NCBI RefSeq assembly: GCF_032854445.1
Contig: NC_088307.1
Span: 7,514,017-7,578,016, forward strand
Length of the DNA stretch: 64,000 nt
Direction: 5' to 3'
Source of the DNA: Liolophura sinensis
Taxonomy: Eukaryota; Mollusca; Polyplacophora; Chitonida; Chitonidae
Shown here: piece by piece, positions 46,383-56,383 of the stretch
How the letters are laid out: every line of letters begins with the position of its first letter
How positions within the stretch are numbered: position 1 is the first letter of the stretch
Notes under the pieces: generated by a model
What the model saw: only the letters and a program-made list of their open reading frames with translations
Told to the model about the DNA's origin: nothing
Databases searched by the model: none
Position numbers and translations under genes: made by a program

Positions 46383-47329
46383 TTTTGTAAGTTTCTGCAC
46401 AAATTCTTGATTTCACATATATGACTTATTAAACTGTGTATAAACTGAAACTGAACAAGAAAGCCTTTTGTATCACTTTGTATTAAAATATTAAAGTTTA
46501 CAGCTTTATGTCATGATAAGACTCAAAACGCATTTTAAAATATTAGTGCATTATTTTGCATTAAATCAAAGATAAAAAAATCATAAATGCATGTCATACT
46601 AAACTTTAAAACTGCAATCTCTTAACATGCAATGCAAACGGTATTAACAATGAGGTTTTCATTAGTTGAGCAATCTATGATTCTTTGTCTCCCTCTCTAT
46701 CTCTCCCACGATGATTTGACGTTAGCACATAGTCATACATTCACCATTTACTGATTATTCTGATCTAAGAAATTATTTCAAACCGGGTTTAAAGTTCATT
46801 TAAATGATTTTGGTTTTAATCCTTTAAATTATATCCACTCTTGGTTGCAATTACTACGTTTACCACAGAATTACACGCAGTGGAGAGCTGTAGGAGTCAG
46901 GCTGCTATAGTAACAGACTAGAACGAGGTGTACTTACCTGCAGCAACTCATGCCGTATTCGTGACACCTTCATCCCATACATCTACGGGGAAAGTCAACC
47001 TGGGAGCCCAGATCAATGCGGGTACCCTGGTATTCACAGTAATTGAGGGTTGGGCTATCTGTAAGGTACAGAAAAAATTTGAAGCTACGAAAAACAAAAC
47101 CTCATGGGGGATTTAACATTGCATATGTTTGCAACACGGTTTGTGTCTAATACGATGATGTTTTTGTACGCAGTGTCCAAGATATAGGTCAGCGTGTTAC
47201 AGGTGACGTCATTTCTACACTTTCACTGCTTGTTGGGCCTTGGCGCCAATAAACGGTCGTGAGGTTCGTTGAAGGCCATTCTCTTCCACCACTCTGTAGT
47301 GTGTGTCTGTATGTCAAAGTTTGAAAAGT

Positions 47330-47690
47330 TCGTCAGTAGCGAGACAAAGGTCGGTGGTTTACGCCGGGCTCTCCGGTTTTCTCCACCAGTAAAGCAGACC
47401 GACATCATGTAAGTAAAATATACCTGTCGTTGATTAGGGAGGGGCCTCCGTGGCTCAGCTGGTTAGCGCGCTTCCTCTCCGGCCGTACGTGGGAAGGTCT
47501 GTCAGCAACCTGCGGATGCTCGTGGGTTTCCACCGGGCTGTTCCCAGTTTCCACCCACCATAATGCTGGCCGCCGTCGTATAAGTGAAATATTCTTGAGT
47601 ACGGCGTAAAACACCAGTCAAATAAATAATAATAAATAAACACGTTGATTAGGGCGTTCAACCGCAATCAAATAAATGAATGATATTAGT
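47330..47690 (+). repeat. Nested SINEs: SINE-A inserted in a SINE-C tail
   Basis: An old SINE-C (CAAAGGTCGGTGGTTTACGC, CTCCACCAGTAAAGCAGACC, ATGTAAGTAAAATATACCTG) is interrupted at 47440-47642 by a SINE-A with an internal deletion that removes the B-box region, ending ACACCAGTCAAATAAATAAT. A 12-bp duplication CGTTGATTAGGG (47428-47439 and 47643-47654) marks the insertion; the rest of the SINE-C tail follows (CAACCGCAATCAAATAAATG). Confidence 0.88.
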
Positions 47691-47791
47691 TACATGGTTA
47701 CTCAGTGATAGGATACGCAAATATATGGTGTCAATAATGCTCATATTGGGCATATTTGTGTATCCTATATCTGAGTAACGATGTAACTAAT
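47685..47791. mobile_element. 107-bp hairpin MITE
   Basis: The left half ATTAGTTACATGGTTACTCA, GTGATAGGATACGCAAATAT is mirrored by a right half that reads, reversed, ATTAGTTACATCGTTACTCA, GATATAGGATACACAAATAT. The loop is about 27 bp. Confidence 0.85.
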
Positions 47792-47799
47792 TTATCCTG

Positions 47800-48830
47800 C
47801 AAAGACTCATCAGTTCAGTGCACAAGACAGATGTATGAGTGAATCGCTTCAGCGATGTGAGCGATGTGACCATGGTATTCACAACCCAATAAAGGGAGAT
47901 AACTACTCTACAAACACATTTGACGTTGTCTCCAGGATTCGAGAATATATCTTTACCCGAGTATATCTTGTCCAGTGAAAAGCGGAGTATTTTGTTTGAT
48001 GCGGGATGATTAAATAAATCCATATAGTTTACAGAAAACATGAATAGCCTACATGAGACTACCCCACGTTGAAGCGGTCCTGATTCACCGCCCGACGTAA
48101 AGCAGCATTTGTCAAGTTTATTTCATCATACCCCATTCACTACACGCGTGCCTCGATCTCTACGCTCGCTTTACGTCAGTGCCATGGCTATAGTAAATTT
48201 TGGACACAAATCATCTTGAACAATGCTAAGATGTTAGGGCGTCAGGGTAACGAGAAAGGGAGTGTGGAGACAGTTGTGAAAAGGGAACGCCGAGAGCTTC
48301 ATATGCGCTTTAAGCGGACTAGGGGATTTTATTTATGTAACTGAAAGTTTATTCTCATGTTTGAAACTAGCCCGTTGACAGACCAGGGAGAAACACGCAG
48401 TCCGAATTTCAAGGGCTACATTGATTTGAGCATTTTTACAAAACCTTCGGTTTGCATTAACTTGAAACTTGAAAGAAATTTTGTTTGTTTTGTTTGACTG
48501 GGTTTTGTTCGATAGCGCTGAACACTGAGTAATAATTTGCCGCAGTTAGAGCTATGAGCTGCCTTCATTATGCGTTTTTCCGAGCAAAATCGCAATATCA
48601 TCCCTGATAAATAAGTTCAAAAATTGTTTTTTTCTCAGACTACCTAATTGGAGACAGGTACGGTTTATGAAAAGAAAACATGAGCTTGGGAAACATAGTC
48701 TCTAACACTTTTAAAGGACGCCTTAGGAATTCGTATCTTCCTGAAAAGCAAACAAAATAAGTGAAAAGCACAACAGCTATGAACATATTTCAAAGCGTTC
48801 TGTCCGTCATGTTCTCACATACACGGATTT
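47800..48830. other. PSP94-like gene B intron 1, duplicated sequence
   Basis: Parts match gene A intron 1 (CGACGTAAAGCAGCATTTGT, CAAG near 48.10 kb against 52.36 kb). No exon recognised. Confidence 0.5.
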
Positions 48831-49054
48831 TCAGGAAATAGATTGTGGGCTCACATAGCAACGACTGTCAGTAAACTAACCAATCTTACTGTTCAACCAA
48901 TCGCGACCCATGTCACAATGTTGAATGTCGGAGTCAGTACAGACAAAAACGAGATAAACATAATGATAGTAACACTTTCGCAAGGACATCTCCGTGTTCT
49001 GGTTGTTTCGTAACAATAAGTGGTAAACGTCATTCGTGTGCTAGTTAGCACTCT

Positions 49055-49194
49055 ACGTGAGAAGGTCTGCCAGCAACCTGCGGATGGTCGAGGGTTTCCC
49101 CCGGGCTCTGCCCGGTTTCCACCCACCATAATGCTGGCCGCCGTCGTATAAGTGAAATATTCTTGAGTACGGCGTAAAACACCAATCAAAAAAA
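49055..49194 (+). repeat. 5'-truncated SINE-A with perfect target duplication
   Basis: It begins inside the body (ACGTGAGAAGGTCTGCCAGC) and ends ACACCAATCAAAAAAA. GTTAGCACTCT flanks it exactly at 49044-49054 and 49195-49205. The paralogous point near 38.78 kb lacks it, so it is younger than the segmental duplication. Confidence 0.93.
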
Positions 49195-50434
49195 GTTAGC
49201 ACTCTTTCCTTCAATAAGATCTTGTCTTCTACCAACATAGCAAGCATACCTCCATGTAATACGTAGGTAAGTTCTACTGTAACTTACCAAATGTCTTTGG
49301 TTTACACTGAGCACTCCAATTTCCTCAACCAATAAAACTGACCTCCATCGTATAAGTGACAGATTCTTAAGTATGGTTTTGCTTTTCAACAACAATGAAA
49401 TAAATAAAATTGTCTTGGATTTTCTAAGTTGTCGTTTTTACTGAATCTTTACATGCATAAAGAAATGCGTTACATGCATTACATGCGTATTTTTTTGGGA
49501 CATACATGTAGGCTAACGGGATATTCCACACAAACACGATCCATGGGCTTCCAAACAGCACAGCTGTAGCATAACAAGTCCCATAAGGGACCCCAAGCAC
49601 CAAGTTGACGACGTCATGGTCTGGTGTCGGGCCTCGATTCCTCACTGTGGCGAATTAACTGAGATCTTTATATAACTTTGCCGTGTTGTACAGCTGTTCT
49701 AGCATCGTCACAGCTCGTCTGTCCTAGGTTTGGATGGAATTAATGCCGAAGTCATCCCTTGTATACATGCGTCGAACTGGTAATGCATGCACAGTCACCA
49801 ACATCTGCCTTTAACGAGTGACAGAGCGATGGATAGACGGCCTCGGTTTAGATCAATGACAAATGTCTATAACTGTTTCGATCCAGCTGTCCTTCCCAAG
49901 GTTTAGTTTCTCTAGCTAGATACAAAGTGAGTCTTCCACATGCGCGTAACAATCGTGCAAATTATTGCACATAGAGCGCCTTTATTAGAATACATTATGC
50001 ATAAGACACTCCCACTATGTACATTTAGGCGCAACGATGCTTGCAGCACGTGCGAGCCATCAGTTGCCGCATAAGCGCTTACATACAGTTAGAAGAATAG
50101 ACCATACACGTGCCACATATTACACAAGGTATTAGAGAGGGTCGGGATGAAGGACAAAGTATCTGACATCGTCCAAAATTGGAACGAAATAATGGAAAAA
50201 TTCAAATGTTTGACAAAATATTAGAAATTTGAAGAATACTCCAAACATGTGACAAAATATTGAGGATATTCCGAATGTATGACGAAATATTGAACAGTCC
50301 GATCGCCCAATGCACCAACCGACATCCACAGACACACTTTCGCGACAAAATGGCTGCAATATTACTGATGTGGCGTGAAGCCATAATCAGTCATCAATTC
50401 CTGTACAGACTCTCCACCACATCAATACAATACT

Positions 50435-50525
50435 GAACAACTGGCGTAAATGCAGCATTGTCCAAATGGCGTAAATGCAACACTGCCCAAGTGGCTTAAA
50501 TGCAACACTGTCTAAGTGGCGTTAA
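50435..50525. repeat. 25-bp tandem, about 4 copies
   Basis: AAGTGGCGTAAATGCAACAC plus TGCCC repeats with small changes, downstream of PSP94-like gene A. The single-copy state is seen at the matching position near 44.95 kb (AAGCGGCGTAAAAGCAACGC). Confidence 0.8.
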
Positions 50526-50647
50526 GTCATTATCATTCATTCCAAACATACCGTGATCAGAAATCAAAGGATAATACTTAAGTACGAAAACTGTATGTTT
50601 AAGAAAGACTTTATTCAGCAAGTTGTCGGCACATAGTCTGCTTTTTA

Positions 50648-53600
50648 CTATTTTCCCATGGGTTTTATAGGTCCTCCAGTTTCACAGTCTTTGGTTTCGT
50701 CCTCCTCTTTGACTATGTATGGAGTACAGCCATGTGATATCATCTTACAACCCATTGCAGGGACGATTACTCCCGCAGCAATACCGTACCTGTGAGGAGA
50801 TGATATATGTCGGTGTTTAACACTGCTCATAACAATTGTTTCCCTATATGACGGTAGAAAACAGCTATGTTCTGTTTCTGTCAACGTGTCGGAAATATGC
50901 ACCTCTGTAAAATCAGCCGCTACTAAAATTGGAAACAATTTTAAATATGAAAGTGTCAGAAACAGGATTTAGGGTAAAGTCGATAGCAGTTGAGCACAAA
51001 ATTGTTTACTTAATTTACATGTAAAAAAGCATGGATGGATTATTAAATTGTGTGGATTGAGCTGAGCAAGAAAACGTATTTTCAAATATTATTATTTATA
51101 TTAATATTATTTTGTATCAAAACATCAAAACTTGCAATTTTAATACTTGGTATAACCTCAAAATTCATATTGTGGTATTAGTGTACTAGTTTGTATAAAA
51201 CTAAAAATTAAAGCTTCCCAATTCCCCCCACTTTTGCAGCAACTTTAACATGCAATCCAAATATAGTCTTAACACTGACGTTTGTTTGTTGCTTACTGTG
51301 ATTTGTCAATGTCCATATACATGTATATGGATGTGCGCGCTACGGTGGCCCCTATACAACATTTTCCTTTTTTTTTTTTACTTTTGTAACTTCTTCTTAG
51401 GTTTCTACTTGGGTGAAAACGTTTTCACCTGGGTGGAAACTGTATTCACCTGGGTGGAAACAGTTTTCACCAGGGTTAATACGTTTTTACCCAAGTGTCG
51501 CGAAAATTTTATTTGTAGTCAAAATGATCTCATTTTCTATTTTCGCCCATTTTTGGACCAGAACGAGGCATTTGGTATCACGTGAGTTTCCACGTGGGTG
51601 AAAACCTAAGAAAAACTTACAATTGTTAAGAAAAAAGGAAAATGTCGTATATGGGCCACCGTTGTGCACAATATATAATTACATTTTATCCACCCTTGCA
51701 CACATTTTACTACATTCACCACATAATTAAATGCAAACATGGGCTGTAAGACTGAAACTCATCGAGTCCCAGTCAGGTATATTTACCCGCAGCATCTCAG
51801 GCCGGATTTATCGCAACTGCATTCTAGACAGTTGCTAGGAATCTTGAAGGCGGAACCCACTTCATAAAGGATACCATCGTCTTCACAGTACGTGTGGGTT
51901 TGGCCATCTGTAAGGAAATGAAAAACGACTCAATATACAAAACTAAACCTCACAGGGGATTTAAGACTGTTAATGTTTGCAACACGATTTTTTTGTAATA
52001 AGATGATTGGGGGTTTGTACGCCTTGTCAAAGATATGCGTCAGCGTGCTGTGCGTTGTAAGTGACGTCATTCTCCCACCCGCACTGCTCGTGGGTATGAC
52101 AAAAAGCCCTCGTGTGACTGTTCTTTCGTCCAATGTTCTTTAAGGACAACATGTGGTAAAGTGCGGCAGTAGCTTGCCAAATGTTGGTGGTTTACACCAG
52201 GCACTACGGTTTCCTCCACCCATGAAATTGTGTGGTAGATGAATCTTGGTTTCGGCTTTAAACAACAATCAAATGAATAAATAAATATGCGTAACAGAAA
52301 ACATTAATAGTGTACAGAAAACCATCACACATGGACACGCGCCTGACAAACTGACGTAAAGCGGCATTGGTCAAGAATTGTGGTACTTCTTGTTAGTTAC
52401 ATCCCCGTCCTATAACGTCCTACAACGTTTAACGCGGCTACTTTATGTGTAGAGTATCCAAAATCCTCGAAGTTAACCACCAAACTTATTACACGCCACA
52501 TATTACATTAAATTTTATGCATGAGCATCCAAGGGGGTGCTGCGTCGATCATTTTTTGATGCAAAGCCCTACGAACAATGGAAGTAGGGTCTAGATACTG
52601 AAGGCACAATAATGTCTAAGTACTTCTTCTTCATGCAATTCGTATGAATTTTTTCAATAACAAACCGTAAATTTATTTATTTTTTTGATTGGTGTTTTAC
52701 GCCGTATTCAAGAATATTTCACTTATGCGACGGCGGTCAGCATTATGGTGGGTGGAAACCGGGCACAGCCCGGGGGAAACCCACGACCATCCGCAGGCTG
52801 ATGACAGACCTTCCCACGTACGGCCGGAGAGGAAGCCAGCATGAGCTGGACTTGAACTCACAGCGAGCAAACCGTAAAGGTAGAAGTCATCGTCTCCCAG
52901 CTACATATATGGGTGATCCATAAAAACCGCCTTAATTGTAGAGTTCCAGTATTGAAATGCTTTTAATTCTGCTTATAAAAATAGTTTTAAGAGATAAACT
53001 CAGCAATATAAATATGACCTACAAAGTCCAAAGGGTCTCATGCCACCATATTGCTGGACGCTGCCGTATTAGTGAAATATACTTGAGTGTGGTGTCCAAT
53101 CAAATACCAATCAAATAAATGAATAAAAATACAAAGCCCAACTTTGAATTCATATGTTTAAATGCTTTTAAAATTCTGTTCAGGAAAGTTTTCAATTGAA
53201 ATTTTCATTAATAAGTGATGGCTGTGAGTTTCCGAAGCTGATTCCTATCACAGATGATGAGGGGCCTCTGTGGCTTAGGTGGTTAGTACGATGCAATGAA
53301 TCAGGAGCCTCTCATCAGTGGGATCGCTTTGAGTTCAAGTCCTTCCGGTCGCACGTGGGAAGATATGTCAGCAGCCTGTGGATGATCGCAGGTTTCCCTA
53401 AGGGCTCTGCACCGTTTCCTCCCACCATAATGCTGGCCGCCAAGTAAGTGAAAATATTATTGAATTCGGCGTGAAGCACCAATCAAATAAATAAACAAAG
53501 AAATCTCTCAGAGGATAACCTCTAAACGCAGCTGTTTCTCTATGTTTTATCTTCTTTGGAACTTTTCTCTTGGAACTCTTCCGTTGGCTGTTGACCGGGA

Positions 53601-54904
53601 GTTGTTTTTGAGTTAAAATACTTTCCGTGGAGCAATTTCGACAAGTGGCAGACAAAGCGAAGAAGTTCAAAACCAGTATAGGAGATAGCTCTCTTATAGC
53701 TTTATTTATTTTACGACGTACTTAAGAATCTTTCACTTATACGACGGTGGTCAGCATTACGGTGGGATGACAGATAGCTCTTTCAGGAACAAGATTTGAG
53801 CTATGGATTTTCACATACAGACTTGTAACACATGGAGTTTGTTCACTAACAGTGAAGAAACACAGACTTGGAACCGTCATTTGTCGACTTTTCTTGTAAA
53901 ACTTACCTTCAGCTTGAAGGTTGTTTCTTTCTTTCTTTTGTTTGATGGGAGTTCAGCATAGCTGTTAAGAATATTTTAACAACGATGGTGTCTCCATAAA
54001 ACCAAGACCAGACCAAAAACAGACATACTCATAGTGCTACGCCCCTCTCACTAGAAGGCCATGTCGAAGACACCAGACACAACGCTCCACGTTATACTGA
54101 CACCAGTACTAACCCCATCGGTGGCCTAATGGTTAGAGCGTCCGCTTCGAAGTTGGGAGACCTGGAATCAAACCCGTGTCGAATCATACCAAAGAGTTTA
54201 AAATTAGTACTTGCTGGCTCACTTGCCGCTGAGGACTGAAAGCTAAGAGCAATGCAACAGGCCTGGTTTGCCCAGTGTCCCAATAATGTGACTGGGTTTG
54301 GTGTTATATCTGGTCTCTTCGACATGATACTTCAGCGGCGCTAGCACTAGCGGTGTTATCGTCGTCATGTGACTGACAAATTGTTAAGCACGACGTAAAA
54401 AACACGAAGCGATTTTTAGCCCTTAGTGCAAGGTGCGCAACTCACTTTTACAATTAGTTCTAAACTCAATTGTAGGGCCTACAATCGACTGTAAGGACGA
54501 TCCTTTTACGCAAGCGCGCCTTGGTCGTCTATTTATAGTAATGGACCGTGTCTGTTGGTTAGAGGTGCTTGCATCTCAACAGTTATTGCTCAATATGTGA
54601 GTTCAACTTGATCCTGGAACAGGTTTTTGTAAATTCACCATCTATCTCTGTGAGGGCGCTAATGACAATATGCGATCGAGGATTTTCTCGATTTTCTGAG
54701 TTATCTTTTTCTATATGCATGCTGCATACTCACAACGTCGGATACAAACTATACAGAGGTATTTCTCATTAGATTATATGCGACCTTACCCTTTATCTCG
54801 ATTTTTGGCCGGGAAATGAAGCACGCTGCATGGGATCCCAAAGAGCACAACTGTAGTATAACAAGTCCCATAAGGGAACCCAAACACCAGACCGACGACT
54901 TCAT
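50648..54904 (-). CDS. PSP94/beta-microseminoprotein-like gene A
   Basis: Exons in transcript order: 54904..54790 (donor gtaagg), 51907..51787 (donor gtaaat) and 50789..50648 (stop TAG). Phases 1 and 2 fit and the product is 125 residues. Signal peptide MKSSVWCLGSLMGLVILQLC, SLGSHA; mature part begins ACFISRPKIEIKG. Exon 2: HTYCEDDG, YEVGSAFKIP, NCLECSC (CxxCxC) and GLRCC. Exon 3: YGIAAGVIVP, GCK, GCTPYIVK, KDC and end GGPIKPMGK. Ten cysteines lie in the mature part in the MSMB order. AATAAA (50610-50615) lies 33 nt past the stop. Gene, introns and flanks align with B, showing tandem duplication of roughly 5-kb segments. Confidence 0.92.
51342..51662. mobile_element. MITE with ACGGTGGCCC ends
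   Basis: Left end ACGGTGGCCCCTATACAACA, TTTTCC; right end reversed ACGGTGGCCCATATACGACA, TTTTCC. Similarity continues through TTCTTAGGTTT. The interior repeats TTCACCTGGGTGGAAAC about three times. It lies in PSP94-like gene A between exon 2 and exon 3. Confidence 0.85.
52156..52288 (+). repeat. SINE-C 3' part
   Basis: TTGCCAAATGTTGGTGGTTT, ACACCAGGCACTACGGTTTC, CTCCACCCATGAAATT and CAACAATCAAATGAATAAAT. It lies in PSP94-like gene A intron 1. Confidence 0.75.
52672..52867 (-). repeat. 5'-truncated SINE-A with target duplication
   Basis: Reverse SINE-A from TTTATTTATTTTTTTGATTG to GGACTTGAACTCACAGCGAG. CAAACCGTAAA lies on both sides (52661-52671 and 52868-52878), an 11-bp target-site duplication. 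Little diverged, so recent; it lies in PSP94-like gene A intron 1. Confidence 0.92.
53035..53140 (+). repeat. SINE-A 3' tail
   Basis: CATGCCACCATATTGCTGGA, GTGAAATATACTTGAGTG and CAATCAAATAAATGAATAAA. Confidence 0.75.
53261..53498 (+). repeat. SINE-A, near full length
   Basis: Head GGGGCCTCTGTGGCTTAGGT, GGTTAGTACG, B box TTGAGTTCAAGTCC, body CACCATAATGCTGGCCGCC and tail CACCAATCAAATAAATAAAC. Confidence 0.88.
53700..53768 (-). repeat. Short SINE-A 3' fragment
   Basis: TTTATTTATTTTACGACGTA, CTTATACGACGGTGGTCAGC. The flanks share GATAGCTCT, a probable target duplication. Confidence 0.75.
54040..54411 (+). repeat. SINE-B pair: minus fragment plus full plus-strand copy
   Basis: 54040-54110 is a reverse fragment (GAAGACACCAGACACAACGC). 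54112-54411 is a full copy with head TGGCCTAATGGTTAGAGCGT, B box GGAATCAAACCC and tail GTCATGTGACTGACAAATTG, TTAAGCACGACGTAAA. Confidence 0.75.
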
Positions 54905-55400
54905 GGCCTGGTATCTTGTCTGGTTTGCTCACTGTTGCACGCAGCGGTTTAAATTAACGGAGATCTTGATATTCTATTACCGTTCTGAACACCTGTCCTA
55001 GTATATAAGCCAAGGTCATGAGAAGAACACAGCTCGTCTATTCTAGATTTGGTCAGAGCTAATGTGAAGGTCACACCATATACACATGCATCAAGGAGTT
55101 GAATGTATTACATTGAGTCTTCAGAAAATGAACAGTTGCCTTAGTTATAACTGGCCGAACGGACTTTAAACTGATTCAGTTTAGAACCAGTTGCCTATAG
55201 GTGCAGGTCTAGGTCTTGACAAATCCAGGGTCTTTAGATCGGAGTAGTTTGTATTCTGAATCTGGACACATACGCAACAATCGTGTACATTTATTATACA
55301 CACCGCGCCTTTCGAATGCAGCATGAAGAAGACACTATGCATGTGACACCCCACTAAGTAGGCGTCACGATATGCACTACACGTCTCGTTCAGTCCTGGT
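54905..55400 (-). promoter_or_regulatory. 5' flank of PSP94-like gene A, conserved with copies B and C
   Basis: Upstream sequence shared with 49.62-50.05 and 42.35-42.75 kb. Gene B has TATATAAAG and copy C GATATAAAG about 50-60 bp before the ATG; gene A has only a weak GAATATCAAG there. Further out, CGCAACAATCGTG.A, AATGCAG and CCACTAAGTAGGCGTCAC are conserved. The shared flank implies similar expression of the copies. Confidence 0.5.
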
Positions 55401-55950
55401 CAGCACCTAAACAAGGACCGGTGGAAACACCATGTACATGACACCTCACGAAGTCGGTGTATACGCTATAATGACACCGTCACGGCCGGTCTTTGACGAG
55501 CATCTGTACACGGATAGATGGAGATACCATATACATGACACCTCAAGAAGTCGGAGTCGGTGTATAGACTATACTGACACCGTGTTGGCCCGTCCTTGAT
55601 GAGCAACCATTCACAGATCGATGGAGACACCATGTACATGAAACGTCACCCAATCGGTGTCGGTGTATACGCTACACTGACACCGTGTTTGTCCGTCCCT
55701 GTCGAGCACCTATACAACGATCGATGGAGACACCATGTACGTGGCACCCCACGAAGACACTGTCGGTGTATACGGTATAGTGACATCGTGTCGGTCCGTC
55801 CTTAATGAGTACCTATACACGCGGATCAATGGACACATCCCGTAAATGAAAACCCGCGAAGTCGGTGTCGGTGTATGCGCAAAACTGACACAGTGTCGAC
55901 GTGTCTTTGATGATCAACCATATACAGGAGAAGACACCACATGTAAACAT
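55390..55950. repeat. About 103-bp repeat, 5 copies
   Basis: The marker GTCGGTGTATA recurs at 55453, 55557, 55659, 55762 and 55867 (spacing 102-105). Units carry GATGGAGACACCATGTACAT and CTGACACCGTGT..GTCCGTCC. It lies upstream of PSP94-like gene A. Confidence 0.88.
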
Positions 55951-56139
55951 ATGATCAACTCTGTCGTAGTCTTCACTACATTGTGCGTTTCGCGAAGTTT
56001 TATTGCATTGTCCTTATTAAATACTGCAGCATTTTTCTGCTACATTTCTAATCCCAATTTATCTACCTAAGATGCCTGTGTCAAAACTGATGCTTGTATG
56101 ACATATGGTATAGTGAGAATTAAAATGAGATTTAAAGGT

Positions 56140-56374
56140 TTATTTGATTTGATTTATTTGATTGGTGTTTTACGCCGTACTCAAGAATTTTTCACTTATA
56201 CGACGGCGGTCAGCATTATGGTGGGTGGAAACCGGGCACAGCCCGGGGGAAATCCACGACAATCCGTAGGTTGCTGACAGACCTTCCCACGTACGGCCAG
56301 AGAGGAAGCCAGCATGAGCTGGACTTGAACTCACAGCGACCGCATTGGTGAGAGACTCCTGGCTTATTACGAGC
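56140..56374 (-). repeat. SINE-A with target duplication
   Basis: Reverse SINE-A from TTATTTGATTTGATTTATTT to CGCATTGGTGAGAGACTCCT, GGCTTATTACG. TTTAAAGGT lies at 56131-56139 and 56375-56383. Confidence 0.88.
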
Positions 56375-56383
56375 TTTAAAGGT

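Larger units (their letters stand above)
45107..49617 (-). pseudogene. PSP94-like gene B, TGA at an invariant cysteine
   Basis: Exons in transcript order: 49617..49518, 47058..46938 and 45248..45107. Exon 1 encodes a signal peptide (MTSSTWCLGSLMGLVMLQLC, CLEAHG); about 15 nt of the usual exon end are missing and the donor is a weak gttagc, yet phase 1 is kept. Exon 2 keeps NYCEYQG and GMSCC, but TGA (46972..46970) replaces the second cysteine of CxxCxC. Exon 3 is intact (GCK, DCTVYMVR, KDC, PRKPMGK, stop). A TATA-like TATATAAA (49667-49674) precedes the start. Conserved phases and reading frame suggest a young pseudogene; a one-base Cys-to-stop change is simplest. Recoding of TGA is conceivable but unsupported. 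Confidence 0.8.
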
